A stretch of DNA of 42,585 bases from Clostridia bacterium (GCA_017631325.1 JAGBTM010000035.1:1-42585), one strand, 5' to 3'. Shown: positions 1 through 8,594, counted from the first letter of the stretch. Numbers and translations: made by a program. Notes: a model not told the origin generated them from the sequence alone.

Positions 1-24
1 ATACATAAAACGATTGGTGATGCT

Positions 25-696
25 TTAGCGTTTTTCCTTTTTTACAACCGTGTCGGCACTCTTCATTATTGCGCACTCGGGCACTACACCGCGCACCGGT
101 GTCATGGGGTAGATATTCGTGTTTTTTCCTACTACGGTTCCGGGGTTAAGCACACAGCCGCAGCCGATATCGGCTCCGTCACCGAGAATAGCACCGAGCT
201 TGCGTAGCCCTGTGGGGTAATCCTTGTCTGCATGAACCGTGACGTTGGATTTATCCGCCTTGAGATTTGACGCGATAGCGCCGGCACCCATGTGAGATTT
301 GGCGCCAAGTATAGAGTCGCCGACGTAGTTGTAGTGTGGGACGTTTGCTCCGTCAAAAAGCAGCGAGTTTTTAATCTCGGTCGAATTTCCGACCACACAG
401 CCTCTGCCGACGTAAACTGCGCCTCTGAGATATGCGCCCTGCCTGATTTCAGCACCTTCGCATATAATCGCGGGGGGGATTATCTCGGCTGTGGGAGATA
501 TCTTTACATCGCGTCCTACATAGACGCCCTCTTTAATCTCGGTGAACTCATCACAAAGCTTTATTTCCGAAAGATACGCCTTGATTTTTCCTATAATTTC
601 CCAAGGAAATTCTGCGCCCTCGAACAGCTCTGCAAGCTCGACGGGTATTTTGTCAAACAGGTCTTTGCAGCGAACCGAAATTTTTAACTCACTCAC
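25..696 (-). CDS. Standalone GlmU-C-terminus-like left-handed beta-helix acetyltransferase
   Basis: Probable acyltransferase of 223 aa built of hexapeptide (left-handed beta-helix) repeats from about residue 56 to 205. The block around residues 103-140 (VGNSTEIK, then VPHYNYVGD, then GAGAI) lines up with the acetyltransferase half of GlmU (VGNFVEMK, AGHLTYLGD, GAGT), and the catalytic His of GlmU is kept here as His121. The uridylyltransferase half is missing. I place the start at a GTG (696) preceded by AGAGG at good spacing. A longer in-frame ATG at 768 would overlap glmM by 80 nt and lacks a good site. The GTG overlaps the glmM stop by 8 nt, so the two are translationally coupled. This supports acetylation of glucosamine-1-phosphate made by GlmM. 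The substrate is inferred; another acyl acceptor is possible. Confidence 0.8.
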   Translation of the reverse strand: MSELKISVRCKDLFDKIPVELAELFEGAEFPWEIIGKIKAYLSEIKLCDEFTEIKEGVYVGRDVKISPTAEIIPPAIICEGAEIRQGAYLRGAVYVGRGCVVGNSTEIKNSLLFDGANVPHYNYVGDSILGAKSHMGAGAIASNLKADKSNVTVHADKDYPTGLRKLGAILGDGADIGCGCVLNPGTVVGKNTNIYPMTPVRGVVPECAIMKSADTVVKKEKR

Positions 697-2317
697 AGAC
701 GTAACCTCTTTTTTCAAGAATTTGTGAAAGAGAGTTGACGTATTCCTCGCATTTTCTCTCACTTTCACATTCTACCATAATTCTGATAAGCGGCTCTGTT
801 CCGCTCTTTCTGACGAGCAGCTTTCCCTTGGTGCCTATTTCTGCCTGAACCTTTTTTACAGCAGCAGAGAACACCTCGTCCTGCATAGCCTCGTCGCGCC
901 TTTCAACCTTAAGGTTGAGAAGCTTTAGGGGATAAAGTGACACGGGTGCAGCCAAAGCCTTGAGTGAGGACTTGCGTGCGAGCATTTCCTCGCATATCAT
1001 AAGTGCTGTAAGTATGCCGTCTCCCGTGGTGGCGTATTTTTTGATTATAACGTGGCCTGACTGTTCACCGCCGAGCGCGTAGCCACCCTCGAGCATTCTC
1101 TCGTATACAAATCTGTCACCGACGGGAGTTGTCTCGTAGCCGATGCCCTCGTTTGAGAGAGACTCGAGCAGTCCTGAGTTAGACATAACCGTAACAACGA
1201 TTTTTCCGCCTGACAGAGCGCCAAGCTCCTTTAATCTGCGAGCGAGTATATAAAGTATTTTGTCACCGTCAACAACAGCTCCCGACGAATCCACGGCAAT
1301 ACACCTGTCCGCGTCACCGTCGAATGCAAATCCGACGTCAAGTCTGTTCTTTTTGACAAGAGAAATAAGATTATCGATGTGCGTAGAGCCAACGCCACGG
1401 TTGATGTTTATGCCGTTAGGCTCTGCTCCCGTGAGATACAGCTCTGCGCCCAGAGCCCTGAAAACTGCCTCACCGATGGACCAGGATGCACCGTTTGAGA
1501 GGTCAAGTCCTATTCTGAGGCTCTTGAAGGAGTGCTGCGCTAAGGATATGAGATATCCCATGTATCTGTTTCTGCCTGCGGTGTAGTCGGTGATGCTTCC
1601 GATATCAGCGCCTGTTGCGTAGGGAAGGTCATCGCCCTCGATACCGAGCGCGTCAAGTCTGCCGTCGAGATACAGCTCGATAAGAGCTGATACGTCGTCG
1701 TCGAGCTTCTCACCTCGGCTGTTGATAATCTTGATGCCGTTGTCGTAGAAGGGGTTGTGTGAGGCTGTTATCATAACGCCACAGTCAAACTGGTCCATTC
1801 TGGTGACGTAGGAAATGCTCGGAGTGGTTGTAACGTGAAGCATATAAATGTCAGCGCCAGAGGCAGTAATGCCGGCGATAATCGAATATTCAAGCATGTA
1901 GCTTGAGCGTCTGGTGTCCTTGCCAATGACTATTTTTGCACGGTGTCCTACCTTGGTTTGACGCGAAAAATACCAGCCGATAAATCTGCCGACCTTGTAC
2001 GCCTGCATAGACGTAAGCGTTACGTTTGCCTCACCTCTAAATCCGTCGGTTCCAAAGTACTTATTGCCCTTGACACCCTCAGGATTTAACACGGGGTAGG
2101 GCTTTTTCTGTGAAAATCCCATTCCCTCGGTCAAAAGCTCGTCAAAGGAAACGTTGAAAGTGGTAGCAATAGCCATTATTTTTTCAAGTCCGGGAGTGGC
2201 TTCTCCAAGCTCCCATTTTGATACTGATTGGCGTGAAACGCCAAGCTTCTCGGCAAGTGCTTCTTGGGAAATCTGCGCTTCGCCTCTAAGGTATGAAATC
2301 TTTTCGCCTATTGTCAT
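689..2317 (-). CDS. glmM: HTH(Xre)-phosphoglucosamine mutase fusion
   Basis: 542 aa. Residues 1-62 form an Xre/Cro-type helix-turn-helix (KISYLRGEA, ISQEALAEKLGVSRQSVSKWE). A linker of about 20 residues leads into a full alpha-D-phosphohexomutase from residue 86 (KYFGTDGFRG). All four active-site signatures are present: phosphoserine loop TASHNP (Ser186), metal loop DGDADR (333-338), sugar loop GGEQSGH (416-422) and phosphate loop RKSGTEP (503-509). It should interconvert glucosamine-6-P and glucosamine-1-P for UDP-GlcNAc and peptidoglycan. Ordinary GlmM is about 450 aa and has no DNA-binding domain, so the extra length is exactly the HTH. The ATG at 2317 is chosen for its AGGG site 8 nt upstream; in-frame ATGs further upstream lack a site. 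A promoter lies at 2354-2382. Confidence 0.9.
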   Translation of the reverse strand: MTIGEKISYLRGEAQISQEALAEKLGVSRQSVSKWELGEATPGLEKIMAIATTFNVSFDELLTEGMGFSQKKPYPVLNPEGVKGNKYFGTDGFRGEANVTLTSMQAYKVGRFIGWYFSRQTKVGHRAKIVIGKDTRRSSYMLEYSIIAGITASGADIYMLHVTTTPSISYVTRMDQFDCGVMITASHNPFYDNGIKIINSRGEKLDDDVSALIELYLDGRLDALGIEGDDLPYATGADIGSITDYTAGRNRYMGYLISLAQHSFKSLRIGLDLSNGASWSIGEAVFRALGAELYLTGAEPNGININRGVGSTHIDNLISLVKKNRLDVGFAFDGDADRCIAVDSSGAVVDGDKILYILARRLKELGALSGGKIVVTVMSNSGLLESLSNEGIGYETTPVGDRFVYERMLEGGYALGGEQSGHVIIKKYATTGDGILTALMICEEMLARKSSLKALAAPVSLYPLKLLNLKVERRDEAMQDEVFSAAVKKVQAEIGTKGKLLVRKSGTEPLIRIMVECESERKCEEYVNSLSQILEKRGYVCE

Positions 2318-2353
2318 ATAAATATCCCTCGTTTTCATTAAGGTGTTATTATT

Positions 2354-2382
2354 ATGATACATAAAATGCCAAAAATATGCAA
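2354..2382 (-). promoter_or_regulatory. Sigma-A-type promoter of glmM
   Basis: On the minus strand, TTGCAT (2382-2377), a 17-nt spacer and TATCAT (2359-2354), about 37 nt upstream of the chosen glmM start. Five of six bases match the -10 consensus. Confidence 0.55.
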
Positions 2383-2434
2383 CCAACTGCAATTAGAACT
2401 TTGTGTGCAACTCGTAGTTGCGTTAGCGAGTATT

Positions 2435-2456
2435 AAAAAATGCAGCTATGCTGCAT
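2435..2456 (-). terminator. Rho-independent terminator of the marR-fakB-fakA transcript
   Basis: On the minus strand a perfect 7-bp stem, ATGCAGC-ATA-GCTGCAT, is followed at once by a run of T. It lies 130 nt after the fakA stop. Two further small hairpins flank it, at 2406-2421 and 2465-2485. Confidence 0.65.
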
Positions 2457-2584
2457 AATTTAACGTGCAAATTTTTTCTTTGCACAATTTCCAGAGGGCT
2501 CCGCCTATATAAGTGGGAAGCCCCCGTTTTGTTTTTTTGCTCTGAACCTTTTGGAATAACGCTCCTCCTGTGCGAGTGAGCAGT

Positions 2585-4735
2585 TTATTCTGCTACGAAA
2601 ATATAGGGATATATATCCTGTCCACCATCGAGGAAATAGCATTCTACCTCGGGGAAATTCTCGGCAACGAACGCTTCAAGCTCGCAGGCCTCGTTCACGG
2701 AGGCGTCAGATCCCTTGAAGACGGTGAGCATGTATTTGTCCTTGTTTTCAAACATCTTAACAATAAGCGACTTAGTTGCCTCTGTTCTATCGGGCATAGA
2801 AACCACGATTTCCTTGTTGATAACGCCTATTGTGTCACCCGCGCTTACGTGAACACCGTTCATATCCGCATCGCGAATTGATGGGGAAACGTACGCTGAG
2901 GTGATAGAGTGTATCGATGCTTCGACGTCGCTTATGATTTCCTCGGGCGTCGGTGCGTCGAGATTAAGCGTAGAGAGAGCAACGTAGCCTGCGCCCACGG
3001 TCTTGGTGTTAAGCACGTGAACGGTGGCACCCGTGTAAATTTCTGCAGCCTGACTTGCCGCCATAATTATATTGCTGTTGTTGGGCAGAACGAAGATGTG
3101 CTCGGCCGATACCTGCTCGAAGGCATCGATGAAATCCTTGGCGGAAGGGTTGTTCGTCTGACCACCCTCAACTATGACGTCGGCCATAAGCTCGGTGAAT
3201 ATAGCCTTTATTCCCGCACCGTTTGCCACGGTAACGACAGCGTATTTTTTCTTTTCAACGGGGGCTTCCTTTTTGATAGGCTCGGGTGCCTTTTCAAATT
3301 TATCCTCGGCTTTTGCCTCAGTGTGCTGAAGCGACATATTTTCAATTTTAACGCTTATAAATTCACCAAAGCCTCTTGCATATTCAAGCACGCGCTCGGG
3401 GGTCATAGTGTGAACGTGAACCTTTACAACGCTGTCGGTCTTGAACGCAACGACGGAGTTGCCGATGCTTGCCAAGAACTCCTTCAGGGGCTCTATATCA
3501 AAGCTGTCAACGTCGCACTTTGCATTCATAAGCTGAATAAGAAGCTCGGTGCAGTAGCCGTAGTCCATGGTGCTGTCGGGTCCGAACTCGCCGCTTTGTG
3601 TGGATATTGACATAACACTCGGCTTTTCAGCCGTGGGGGCGATTTCCTCACCGTTAAGAACTCGGTTAAGACCGTCTATGATGTAGAAAAGACCTGCACC
3701 TCCCGAATCGACGACTCCTGCCTCCTTGAGAACTGCGAGTGTCTCGGGTGTTCTCTCGACGGCCGCGTTCATTTCTTTAACGAGGTCGGCAAAAAGGGTT
3801 CTTATAGTGCTCTTAGGAGTAATGCGCGAGATGGCGTAGGCCACAGACTCGCGGGCAACCGTAAGTATCGTGCCCTCGGTGGGTGTCATAACCGACGCGT
3901 ACGCCTGCTCAACACCTGCCTCAAGAGCCTTTCCCATAGCGACAGGGTCGGCTGCGTCAGCATTCTCGAGGTTCTTAGCTATTCCCGCAAAGAACTGCGA
4001 CAGAATAACTCCGGAGTTTCCTCTTGCACCGAGAAGCATGCCCTTTGAGGCAACCTTCATAACGAGAGCGAGGTCGTCGCTCTCCAAGGTTTCGAGAGCT
4101 GCAACACCGCTTTCGATGGTCATACTCATATTATCACCCGTGTCACCGTCGGGAACGGGGAATACGTTAAGCTTGTTTACCTTTTCAGCGTTTGCGCGAA
4201 GCTCATTTGCTCCACCACGCATCATTTTTGCAAAGAGAAGTCCCGTAAGATATTTAAAGCCTGAGCTTTTTTTCTTTCCCGAGGTTTCTGAGGGCGATTT
4301 GTCAGCTTGCTTGCTCTTGTTTTTTGCGTTTGCCTTTTTCTTTTCCTCGGCAGCCCTTTTCTCGGCTTCTTTTTTCTTTCTTTCGGCCTCAAGGCGCTTC
4401 TTTTCAGCAGCCTTTTTCTCGGCCTCCTTTTTCTTTCTTTCGGCCTCAAGGCGCTTCTTTTCAGCAGCCTTTTCCTCGGCCTCTTTTTTCTTTCTTTCGG
4501 CCTCAAGGCGCTTCTTTTCAGCTTCCTTTTTCTCGGCTTCTTTTTTCTTTCTTTCGGCCGCAAGACGCTCGTCGCTCTTTGATGGCTTGCCTTTTACGGT
4601 CTGCTTATTTGTTGCCGTTTCCTTTTGGGCTGAGGTCGTACCGATATCTACACCATTATCCTTGGCTGTGTCGGGCGCCTGATTATTTTCTTCTACGGCG
4701 GCACCCGTGTCAAGATTTTCGTTGTTTTCAAGCAT
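2585..4735 (-). CDS. fakA: Fatty acid kinase catalytic subunit (DAK2/DhaL-like, YloV family) with charged N-terminal repeats
   Basis: 716 aa. From about residue 160 it is a DAK2 kinase with the nucleotide/metal motif NVFPVPDGDTGDNMSMT (190-206), then GARGNSGVILSQ and DSGGAG, followed by the C-terminal YloV-type domain. By family it phosphorylates fatty acids carried by a FakB (DegV) protein, feeding PlsX/PlsY for phospholipid synthesis without acyl-CoA. The partner fakB lies directly upstream with an 18-nt gap. The first 160 residues are not part of usual FakA (about 550 aa). They contain an acidic leader and, at 56-133, near-perfect repeats of the kind KKRLEAERKKKEAEKKAAE, predicted to form a long charged helix or coiled coil. 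The start has GAGG at 8 nt. Confidence 0.9.
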   Translation of the reverse strand: MLENNENLDTGAAVEENNQAPDTAKDNGVDIGTTSAQKETATNKQTVKGKPSKSDERLAAERKKKEAEKKEAEKKRLEAERKKKEAEEKAAEKKRLEAERKKKEAEKKAAEKKRLEAERKKKEAEKRAAEEKKKANAKNKSKQADKSPSETSGKKKSSGFKYLTGLLFAKMMRGGANELRANAEKVNKLNVFPVPDGDTGDNMSMTIESGVAALETLESDDLALVMKVASKGMLLGARGNSGVILSQFFAGIAKNLENADAADPVAMGKALEAGVEQAYASVMTPTEGTILTVARESVAYAISRITPKSTIRTLFADLVKEMNAAVERTPETLAVLKEAGVVDSGGAGLFYIIDGLNRVLNGEEIAPTAEKPSVMSISTQSGEFGPDSTMDYGYCTELLIQLMNAKCDVDSFDIEPLKEFLASIGNSVVAFKTDSVVKVHVHTMTPERVLEYARGFGEFISVKIENMSLQHTEAKAEDKFEKAPEPIKKEAPVEKKKYAVVTVANGAGIKAIFTELMADVIVEGGQTNNPSAKDFIDAFEQVSAEHIFVLPNNSNIIMAASQAAEIYTGATVHVLNTKTVGAGYVALSTLNLDAPTPEEIISDVEASIHSITSAYVSPSIRDADMNGVHVSAGDTIGVINKEIVVSMPDRTEATKSLIVKMFENKDKYMLTVFKGSDASVNEACELEAFVAENFPEVECYFLDGGQDIYPYIFVAE
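4377..4567 (-). repeat. Tandem in-gene repeat encoding KKRLEAER-KKKEAE units of FakA
   Basis: About four near-identical units of roughly 57-60 bp. The shared text on the plus strand reads TTTCTTTCGGCCTCAAGGCG. The units encode Lys/Glu/Ala-rich helix and differ by a few substitutions, so copy number could change by slippage without breaking the frame. Confidence 0.8.
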
Positions 4736-4753
4736 AATTATTACCTCGGAGAG

Positions 4754-5614
4754 TTATCTTTCCTTTGCTACGAAGAAGAGCGCAATAGTGCCAGGTCCGG
4801 AGTGCGCTCCTATTACGGGACCGACGTCGGTGATAAGAGACGTCTTGTAGCCGTATTTATCTTCTATTATCTTGGCGAGCTTCTCGGCGTCGCTAAGAGA
4901 GTCGCTGTGTGAGATATAAACCTCACTGTCCGGCAAAATTCCCTCGCCAAGCTTATCTGCCATAGCGACAAGAGATGAATGTCTGCCTCTGACCTTGGTT
5001 ACGTTTACCAAATGTCCGTCGTTGTCAACGTGGAGCACGGGCTTTATTCCAAGCAGGTTTCCGACAAGAGCCGCAGCGCCGCTTACTCGGCCTCCTCTCT
5101 TAAGATAGACGAGGTCGTCCACAGTGAACCAGTGCGCTATATTAAGCTTCATTTTTTCGGCAAGCTCGGCAGCCTCTTCGATGCTCGCGCCCTCGCTCTG
5201 CTTCTTAAGCACGAGGTCGATAAGAAGAGTTACGCCTGCAGAGGCCGCAAGGGTATCTACTGCAATAAGCTTACTGTCGGGATACTCTTCCTTAAGCTCG
5301 CCTATGGCAATTCTTGCAGAGTTGTAGGTAGTGCTGAGGCCTGAGGAAAATCCGATATATAAAACGTCAAGCCCCTCGTCAAGCGCCGTCTTGAAGGCCG
5401 AGGAAAAGCTCTCGGTGTTTACTGCTGCGGTCTTTGCGACACCACCCTCGCGCATTTTCTGATAAAACTCGGAGATAGGCATATCGTAGTTGGTGTACTC
5501 CTTGCCATCGCCGTCAAATCTGAAGGTAAGAGGTACTACTCTTATGCCTCTTTTTTCTATCTCGCCGCCGTAGATGTCGCACGACGAGTCGGTGAATACA
5601 ACGTAATTTTTCAT
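4754..5614 (-). CDS. fakB: DegV-family fatty-acid-binding protein
   Basis: 286 aa, the normal DegV size. The N-terminus VVFTDSSCDI carries the ligand-head contact motif. The GFSSGLSTTYNSARIA block (fatty-acid carboxylate binding) and the HSDSLSDAEKLA and GPVIGAHSGPGTIALFF regions are all present. The family presents a bound fatty acid to FakA for phosphorylation. It is encoded between a MarR-type regulator (44-nt gap) and fakA (18-nt gap), in one operon. The start is supported by AAAGGA 7 nt upstream. Confidence 0.9.
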   Translation of the reverse strand: MKNYVVFTDSSCDIYGGEIEKRGIRVVPLTFRFDGDGKEYTNYDMPISEFYQKMREGGVAKTAAVNTESFSSAFKTALDEGLDVLYIGFSSGLSTTYNSARIAIGELKEEYPDSKLIAVDTLAASAGVTLLIDLVLKKQSEGASIEEAAELAEKMKLNIAHWFTVDDLVYLKRGGRVSGAAALVGNLLGIKPVLHVDNDGHLVNVTKVRGRHSSLVAMADKLGEGILPDSEVYISHSDSLSDAEKLAKIIEDKYGYKTSLITDVGPVIGAHSGPGTIALFFVAKER

Positions 5615-5658
5615 AACAGTATCCTTTCGTATACAATCTTATGTGTGATGGGACGTCG

Positions 5659-6111
5659 CTATTCCGTCCCCGCCCGTCCAAGCTCCTTGCAAATCTCACC
5701 GAGGTTCTTTGAGAGCTTTTCAAGTGAGGTGTAGAGGATTTTTCTATCCTCGTCGCTTATTCCTCTTCCTGCCGTCTCAATAATCTCCATAGCGCGATTG
5801 TAAAGAGCGTCTGCTATCTCGCGTCCCCTTGGAGTGAGAATAAGGCGTGCGCGATACGCACTCGAGGTGCGCTCGAGCAGTCCCTGTTCCTCAAGCTCTG
5901 CAAGTGAGCGTGAAACGTCTGCCTTGTTTCGCATCGACAGAGCCGAAAGTCTTGTGGCCGTAATCCTACCCTCGTGCTTCTTGAGAAGCAAAAGATACCT
6001 GGCCCATGAGCCGCGAAGTCCGTAACGCTTCATTTCGGCAGCAGAGATTTTTGAAATAAGCCGCGATATTTCAGTGGTAACTCCTGAGAGCATTTCATAC
6101 CGTGAAATCAT
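5659..6111 (-). CDS. MarR-family transcriptional regulator
   Basis: 150 aa winged helix: ATRLSALSMRNKADVSRSLAELEEQGLLERTSSAYRAR is split here as the recognition helix (about 60-75) followed by the wing (about 80-92). It is the first gene of a transcript with fakB and fakA. FabT of streptococci is a MarR-family repressor of fatty-acid synthesis that responds to acyl-ACP, so a lipid-responsive role is likely by context. That is inference; the ligand is not visible. The start is preceded by GGAAG. Confidence 0.85.
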   Translation of the reverse strand: MISRYEMLSGVTTEISRLISKISAAEMKRYGLRGSWARYLLLLKKHEGRITATRLSALSMRNKADVSRSLAELEEQGLLERTSSAYRARLILTPRGREIADALYNRAMEIIETAGRGISDEDRKILYTSLEKLSKNLGEICKELGRAGTE

Positions 6112-6278
6112 TTGGTTTCTTCCATTCCTTAAAGTATAGAGTTAACAACGTGTCATTGACGCTGTAAAAATAACCTTCCAATTATTATAGACGCGAGAAA
6201 GGATATATAGACGCAGATAAAGACAGCAAGCTGTTTTTGTACGCAAAAGTGCCAAAACGTTGATAACTCAACAACTAC

Positions 6279-6307
6279 ATTATATATTACGTGCGCGCGA
6301 ATGTCAA
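6279..6307 (-). promoter_or_regulatory. Consensus promoter for marR-fakB-fakA
   Basis: On the minus strand, TTGACA (6307-6302), a 17-nt spacer and TATAAT (6284-6279), matching the sigma-A consensus at all twelve positions. It leaves a leader of about 165 nt before marR. Within the leader the string GCGTCTATA occurs twice (about 6187-6195 and 6207-6215, minus sense), a possible operator. I see no convincing gene in 6112-6450. Confidence 0.75.
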
Positions 6308-6450
6308 TACCTTTTGCGATTATAACTAAATACTGAAAATATTTTAAGGCAGAAGCCACAAAGCTACTGCCTTACCTACTGTTATAATCACATTTTAGCA
6401 GAAATTAAGCGTTGCTACAAGCAACCGTTTGCAAAAAAAGGGGTGTATAA

Positions 6451-6984
6451 TCAGAGCAAAATGACGTTTTTTTCTGCCTTTTCGCCAAAAACCTCGCGAT
6501 ACAGCGCACGATACTCCTCAAAGGGAATATCCTGACCGCTGGTTAGAACACGCATTTTGACACCGTATAGGCTGACGTTGTAGGGCATTATTTTTAGCCC
6601 CGACCTGAGATAAAAATTCTTGCGTCTTATTCTTAAATCCTGATCCGAGGACGGTATTCTCTCGTCCTCTATCTCAACGACGACGCTGCCATAAGGATAT
6701 TCTTTCAGAAGCTCCGAAAGAGCAAGGGAGCCGACACCCTTGCAGCGACTGGCAGGCTCTATGGCAAAGTAATCGAGCAGGGTAATCCTCCCGTGATGAA
6801 CCGTCAGCATAAAGCCTAGAAGCTCTCCGTCTTCGCTAAGTATAGAAAAGAAGCGCATAAGCCCCTCGTCTCTTTTCTTAAGCATAAGGGAAAAAGGCTT
6901 TTTCTCTTCCTTCGGGAAGCTGCTCTCATATAAAAGCCTGATTTTTTCTAAAATTCCGTCCTCAAATTTTTCGGATATATACAT
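6451..6984 (-). CDS. GNAT-family N-acetyltransferase
   Basis: 177 aa. The GNAT core is visible: beta-strand region GFMLTVHHGRITLLDYFAIEP (about 57-78), then the acetyl-CoA-binding motif A in the form SRCKGVGSLALSELL (about 80-94). NFYLRSGLKIMPYNVSLYGV (about 123-142) matches the C-terminal part (motif B). The substrate is not deducible. It is a single gene between the sugar-kinase terminator and the marR promoter. AGGT lies upstream of the ATG. Confidence 0.75.
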   Translation of the reverse strand: MYISEKFEDGILEKIRLLYESSFPKEEKKPFSLMLKKRDEGLMRFFSILSEDGELLGFMLTVHHGRITLLDYFAIEPASRCKGVGSLALSELLKEYPYGSVVVEIEDERIPSSDQDLRIRRKNFYLRSGLKIMPYNVSLYGVKMRVLTSGQDIPFEEYRALYREVFGEKAEKNVILL

Positions 6985-7062
6985 AATCTAAATTTACCTG
7001 TGAATTTATTTTTTACTAACGCAACGCGGTATAAAAACACAAAAATGACAATATAAGTTAGC

Positions 7063-7088
7063 AAAAACGCAGTTTTCACTGCGTTTTT
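7063..7088 (-). terminator. Terminator of the FGGY kinase gene
   Basis: A perfect 10-bp stem AAAAACGCAG / CTGCGTTTTT with a 6-nt loop, its T-rich arm at the 3' end on either strand. It lies 55 nt beyond the FGGY kinase stop, between that gene and the GNAT gene. Confidence 0.8.
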
Positions 7089-7143
7089 GTCTTGTTTATG
7101 CAGGCTGAAATTGATAAATTTAAGCGTTTTTGTGTTGTACCGA

Positions 7144-8541
7144 TTAAACGTTAAGAATTTTGTCGTATCTTTCGTATCTTTCGTAGCACTCGGTGTAATC
7201 CTTGCCCGAGGGGGTATAGGATTTACCTATTTCTATCATTTGGCAAGCAGACTTAACCGAGCAGAAAACACCCGTGCCGACACCTGCAAGTATTGCTGCG
7301 CCGAGGCAGGCCGTCTCTTTATTCTTGAGTGTGACGAGCTTTTTGCCCGTCATATCCGATTTAATCTGGCACCAAAGGGGGCTTGATGCGCCACCACCCA
7401 TAGCGCGTATCTCCTTAACGTCGAGTGAAAGATAGTCAAGGTTGGATTTGAGCATACATGCAACCGACTCCATAACTGCCTTGACGAAATGAGCTCTGCT
7501 GTGCTCGGTTGTAAGACCTGTGAAGCTGCCTCTTGCCTCGGGGTTGTATTTGGGCATAGTCGAGCCGCAGAGATAGGGCAGGAATGTCACACCGTCGGAG
7601 CCCGGAGCAATATCCTTTGCAAGCTCGTCGAGCTCAGCAAACGAGAAGCTCTCGCACAGCGCGTTTTTGAACCACTTGAGCGCCATACCTGCGGTAGGCG
7701 ACCAGGAGAGCAGACAGAATTTGCCGTCGTAGTTATAATGGCAGGGAACTATGCTGTCGGGATTGTACTCGGGGAAGCTGTCGGAGGGAGTGAAAATTAC
7801 CATAGTCGTTCCGGTCATAACGCTGACGATACCGTCTTCGACTATACCTGCGCCGATAGCGCCGCTGACCTGGTCCATAGCACCGGTCGAAACCTTGATG
7901 CCCTCGTAATCGCCCACGTAAACTCCGCTGTCGAGAAGCTCGGGGAGCATATTTTTGTCAACGCCTATGAAATCGAGCATCTCGTCCCACCACGCGTTCT
8001 TGGTTATATCAAAATAAATGGTTGAGGATTGAAGGGTCTTTTCGGTTATAAATTTACCCGTCATTTTGTAGAGTATGTAGTCCTCAAGAAGAAATATCTT
8101 CTTGGTTTTTTCGAACACCTCGGGCTCGTTTCTCTTTACCCACAGAAGCTTAGACGCAGGCCAGGTAGCCGTAACCTCGGGCTGTCCTGTTACCTCGTAG
8201 ACACGCTTTCTGCCAAAATGCTCCTCTATCATTTTCGCTTCCTCGGTAGCTCTGTTGTCGAGCCAAACGATAGCCTTGCGAGTAGGATTTCCGTCCTCGT
8301 CGGTCAGAATGAGCGTTTCGCACTGAGTGTCAATTGCAAGCGCATCGATTTTGAGTTCTGCCGTTACCTTTTCAATCTCGCCCTTAACGATTTCCCAGTA
8401 TTTTTCGGCAGGAAATTCTATAATATCGCCCTTTGCTTCAAGCGTGTAATCCGCCGTCAGCTTCATTTTTTCGATAAGCTTATCGGTGAAAACAGCCGTC
8501 TTTACTGACGTTGTACCCATATCAATTCCCATTAAATTCAT
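7144..8541 (-). CDS. FGGY-family carbohydrate kinase (xylulokinase-like)
   Basis: 465 aa. The N-terminal phosphate-1 loop GIDMGTTSVKTAVF (5-18), the IDTQCETLILTDEDGNP block, the WLDNRA segment and the substrate/ATP-domain motif GAMDQVSGAIGAG (about 219-231) followed by SVMTGTT are clear. The C-terminal half has MGGGASSPLWCQIKSD and ACLGAAILAGVGTG. FGGY kinases phosphorylate pentoses, hexuloses or polyols with ATP. The sugar cannot be named, although the length and motifs are closest to xylulokinase and its relatives. There is no transporter or sugar-metabolism neighbour, so the gene appears to stand alone with its own promoter (8673-8701) and a structured leader. Confidence 0.85.
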   Translation of the reverse strand: MNLMGIDMGTTSVKTAVFTDKLIEKMKLTADYTLEAKGDIIEFPAEKYWEIVKGEIEKVTAELKIDALAIDTQCETLILTDEDGNPTRKAIVWLDNRATEEAKMIEEHFGRKRVYEVTGQPEVTATWPASKLLWVKRNEPEVFEKTKKIFLLEDYILYKMTGKFITEKTLQSSTIYFDITKNAWWDEMLDFIGVDKNMLPELLDSGVYVGDYEGIKVSTGAMDQVSGAIGAGIVEDGIVSVMTGTTMVIFTPSDSFPEYNPDSIVPCHYNYDGKFCLLSWSPTAGMALKWFKNALCESFSFAELDELAKDIAPGSDGVTFLPYLCGSTMPKYNPEARGSFTGLTTEHSRAHFVKAVMESVACMLKSNLDYLSLDVKEIRAMGGGASSPLWCQIKSDMTGKKLVTLKNKETACLGAAILAGVGTGVFCSVKSACQMIEIGKSYTPSGKDYTECYERYERYDKILNV

Positions 8542-8594
8542 AATACACTCTCCTTAAATCTATGGAAGAAATTCTTACGTCTAAAAATCTATCA

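Noticed and set aside
3870-4682. Long plus-strand open frames across the fakA gene (270, 137 and 91 aa)
   Set aside because: They are opposite-strand shadows of the FakA repeat; the Phe/Ser/Arg-rich text comes from the reverse of AAG/GAG codons.
6153-6359. 68-aa hydrophobic frame upstream of marR
   Set aside because: It overlaps the consensus marR promoter and has no ribosome site.
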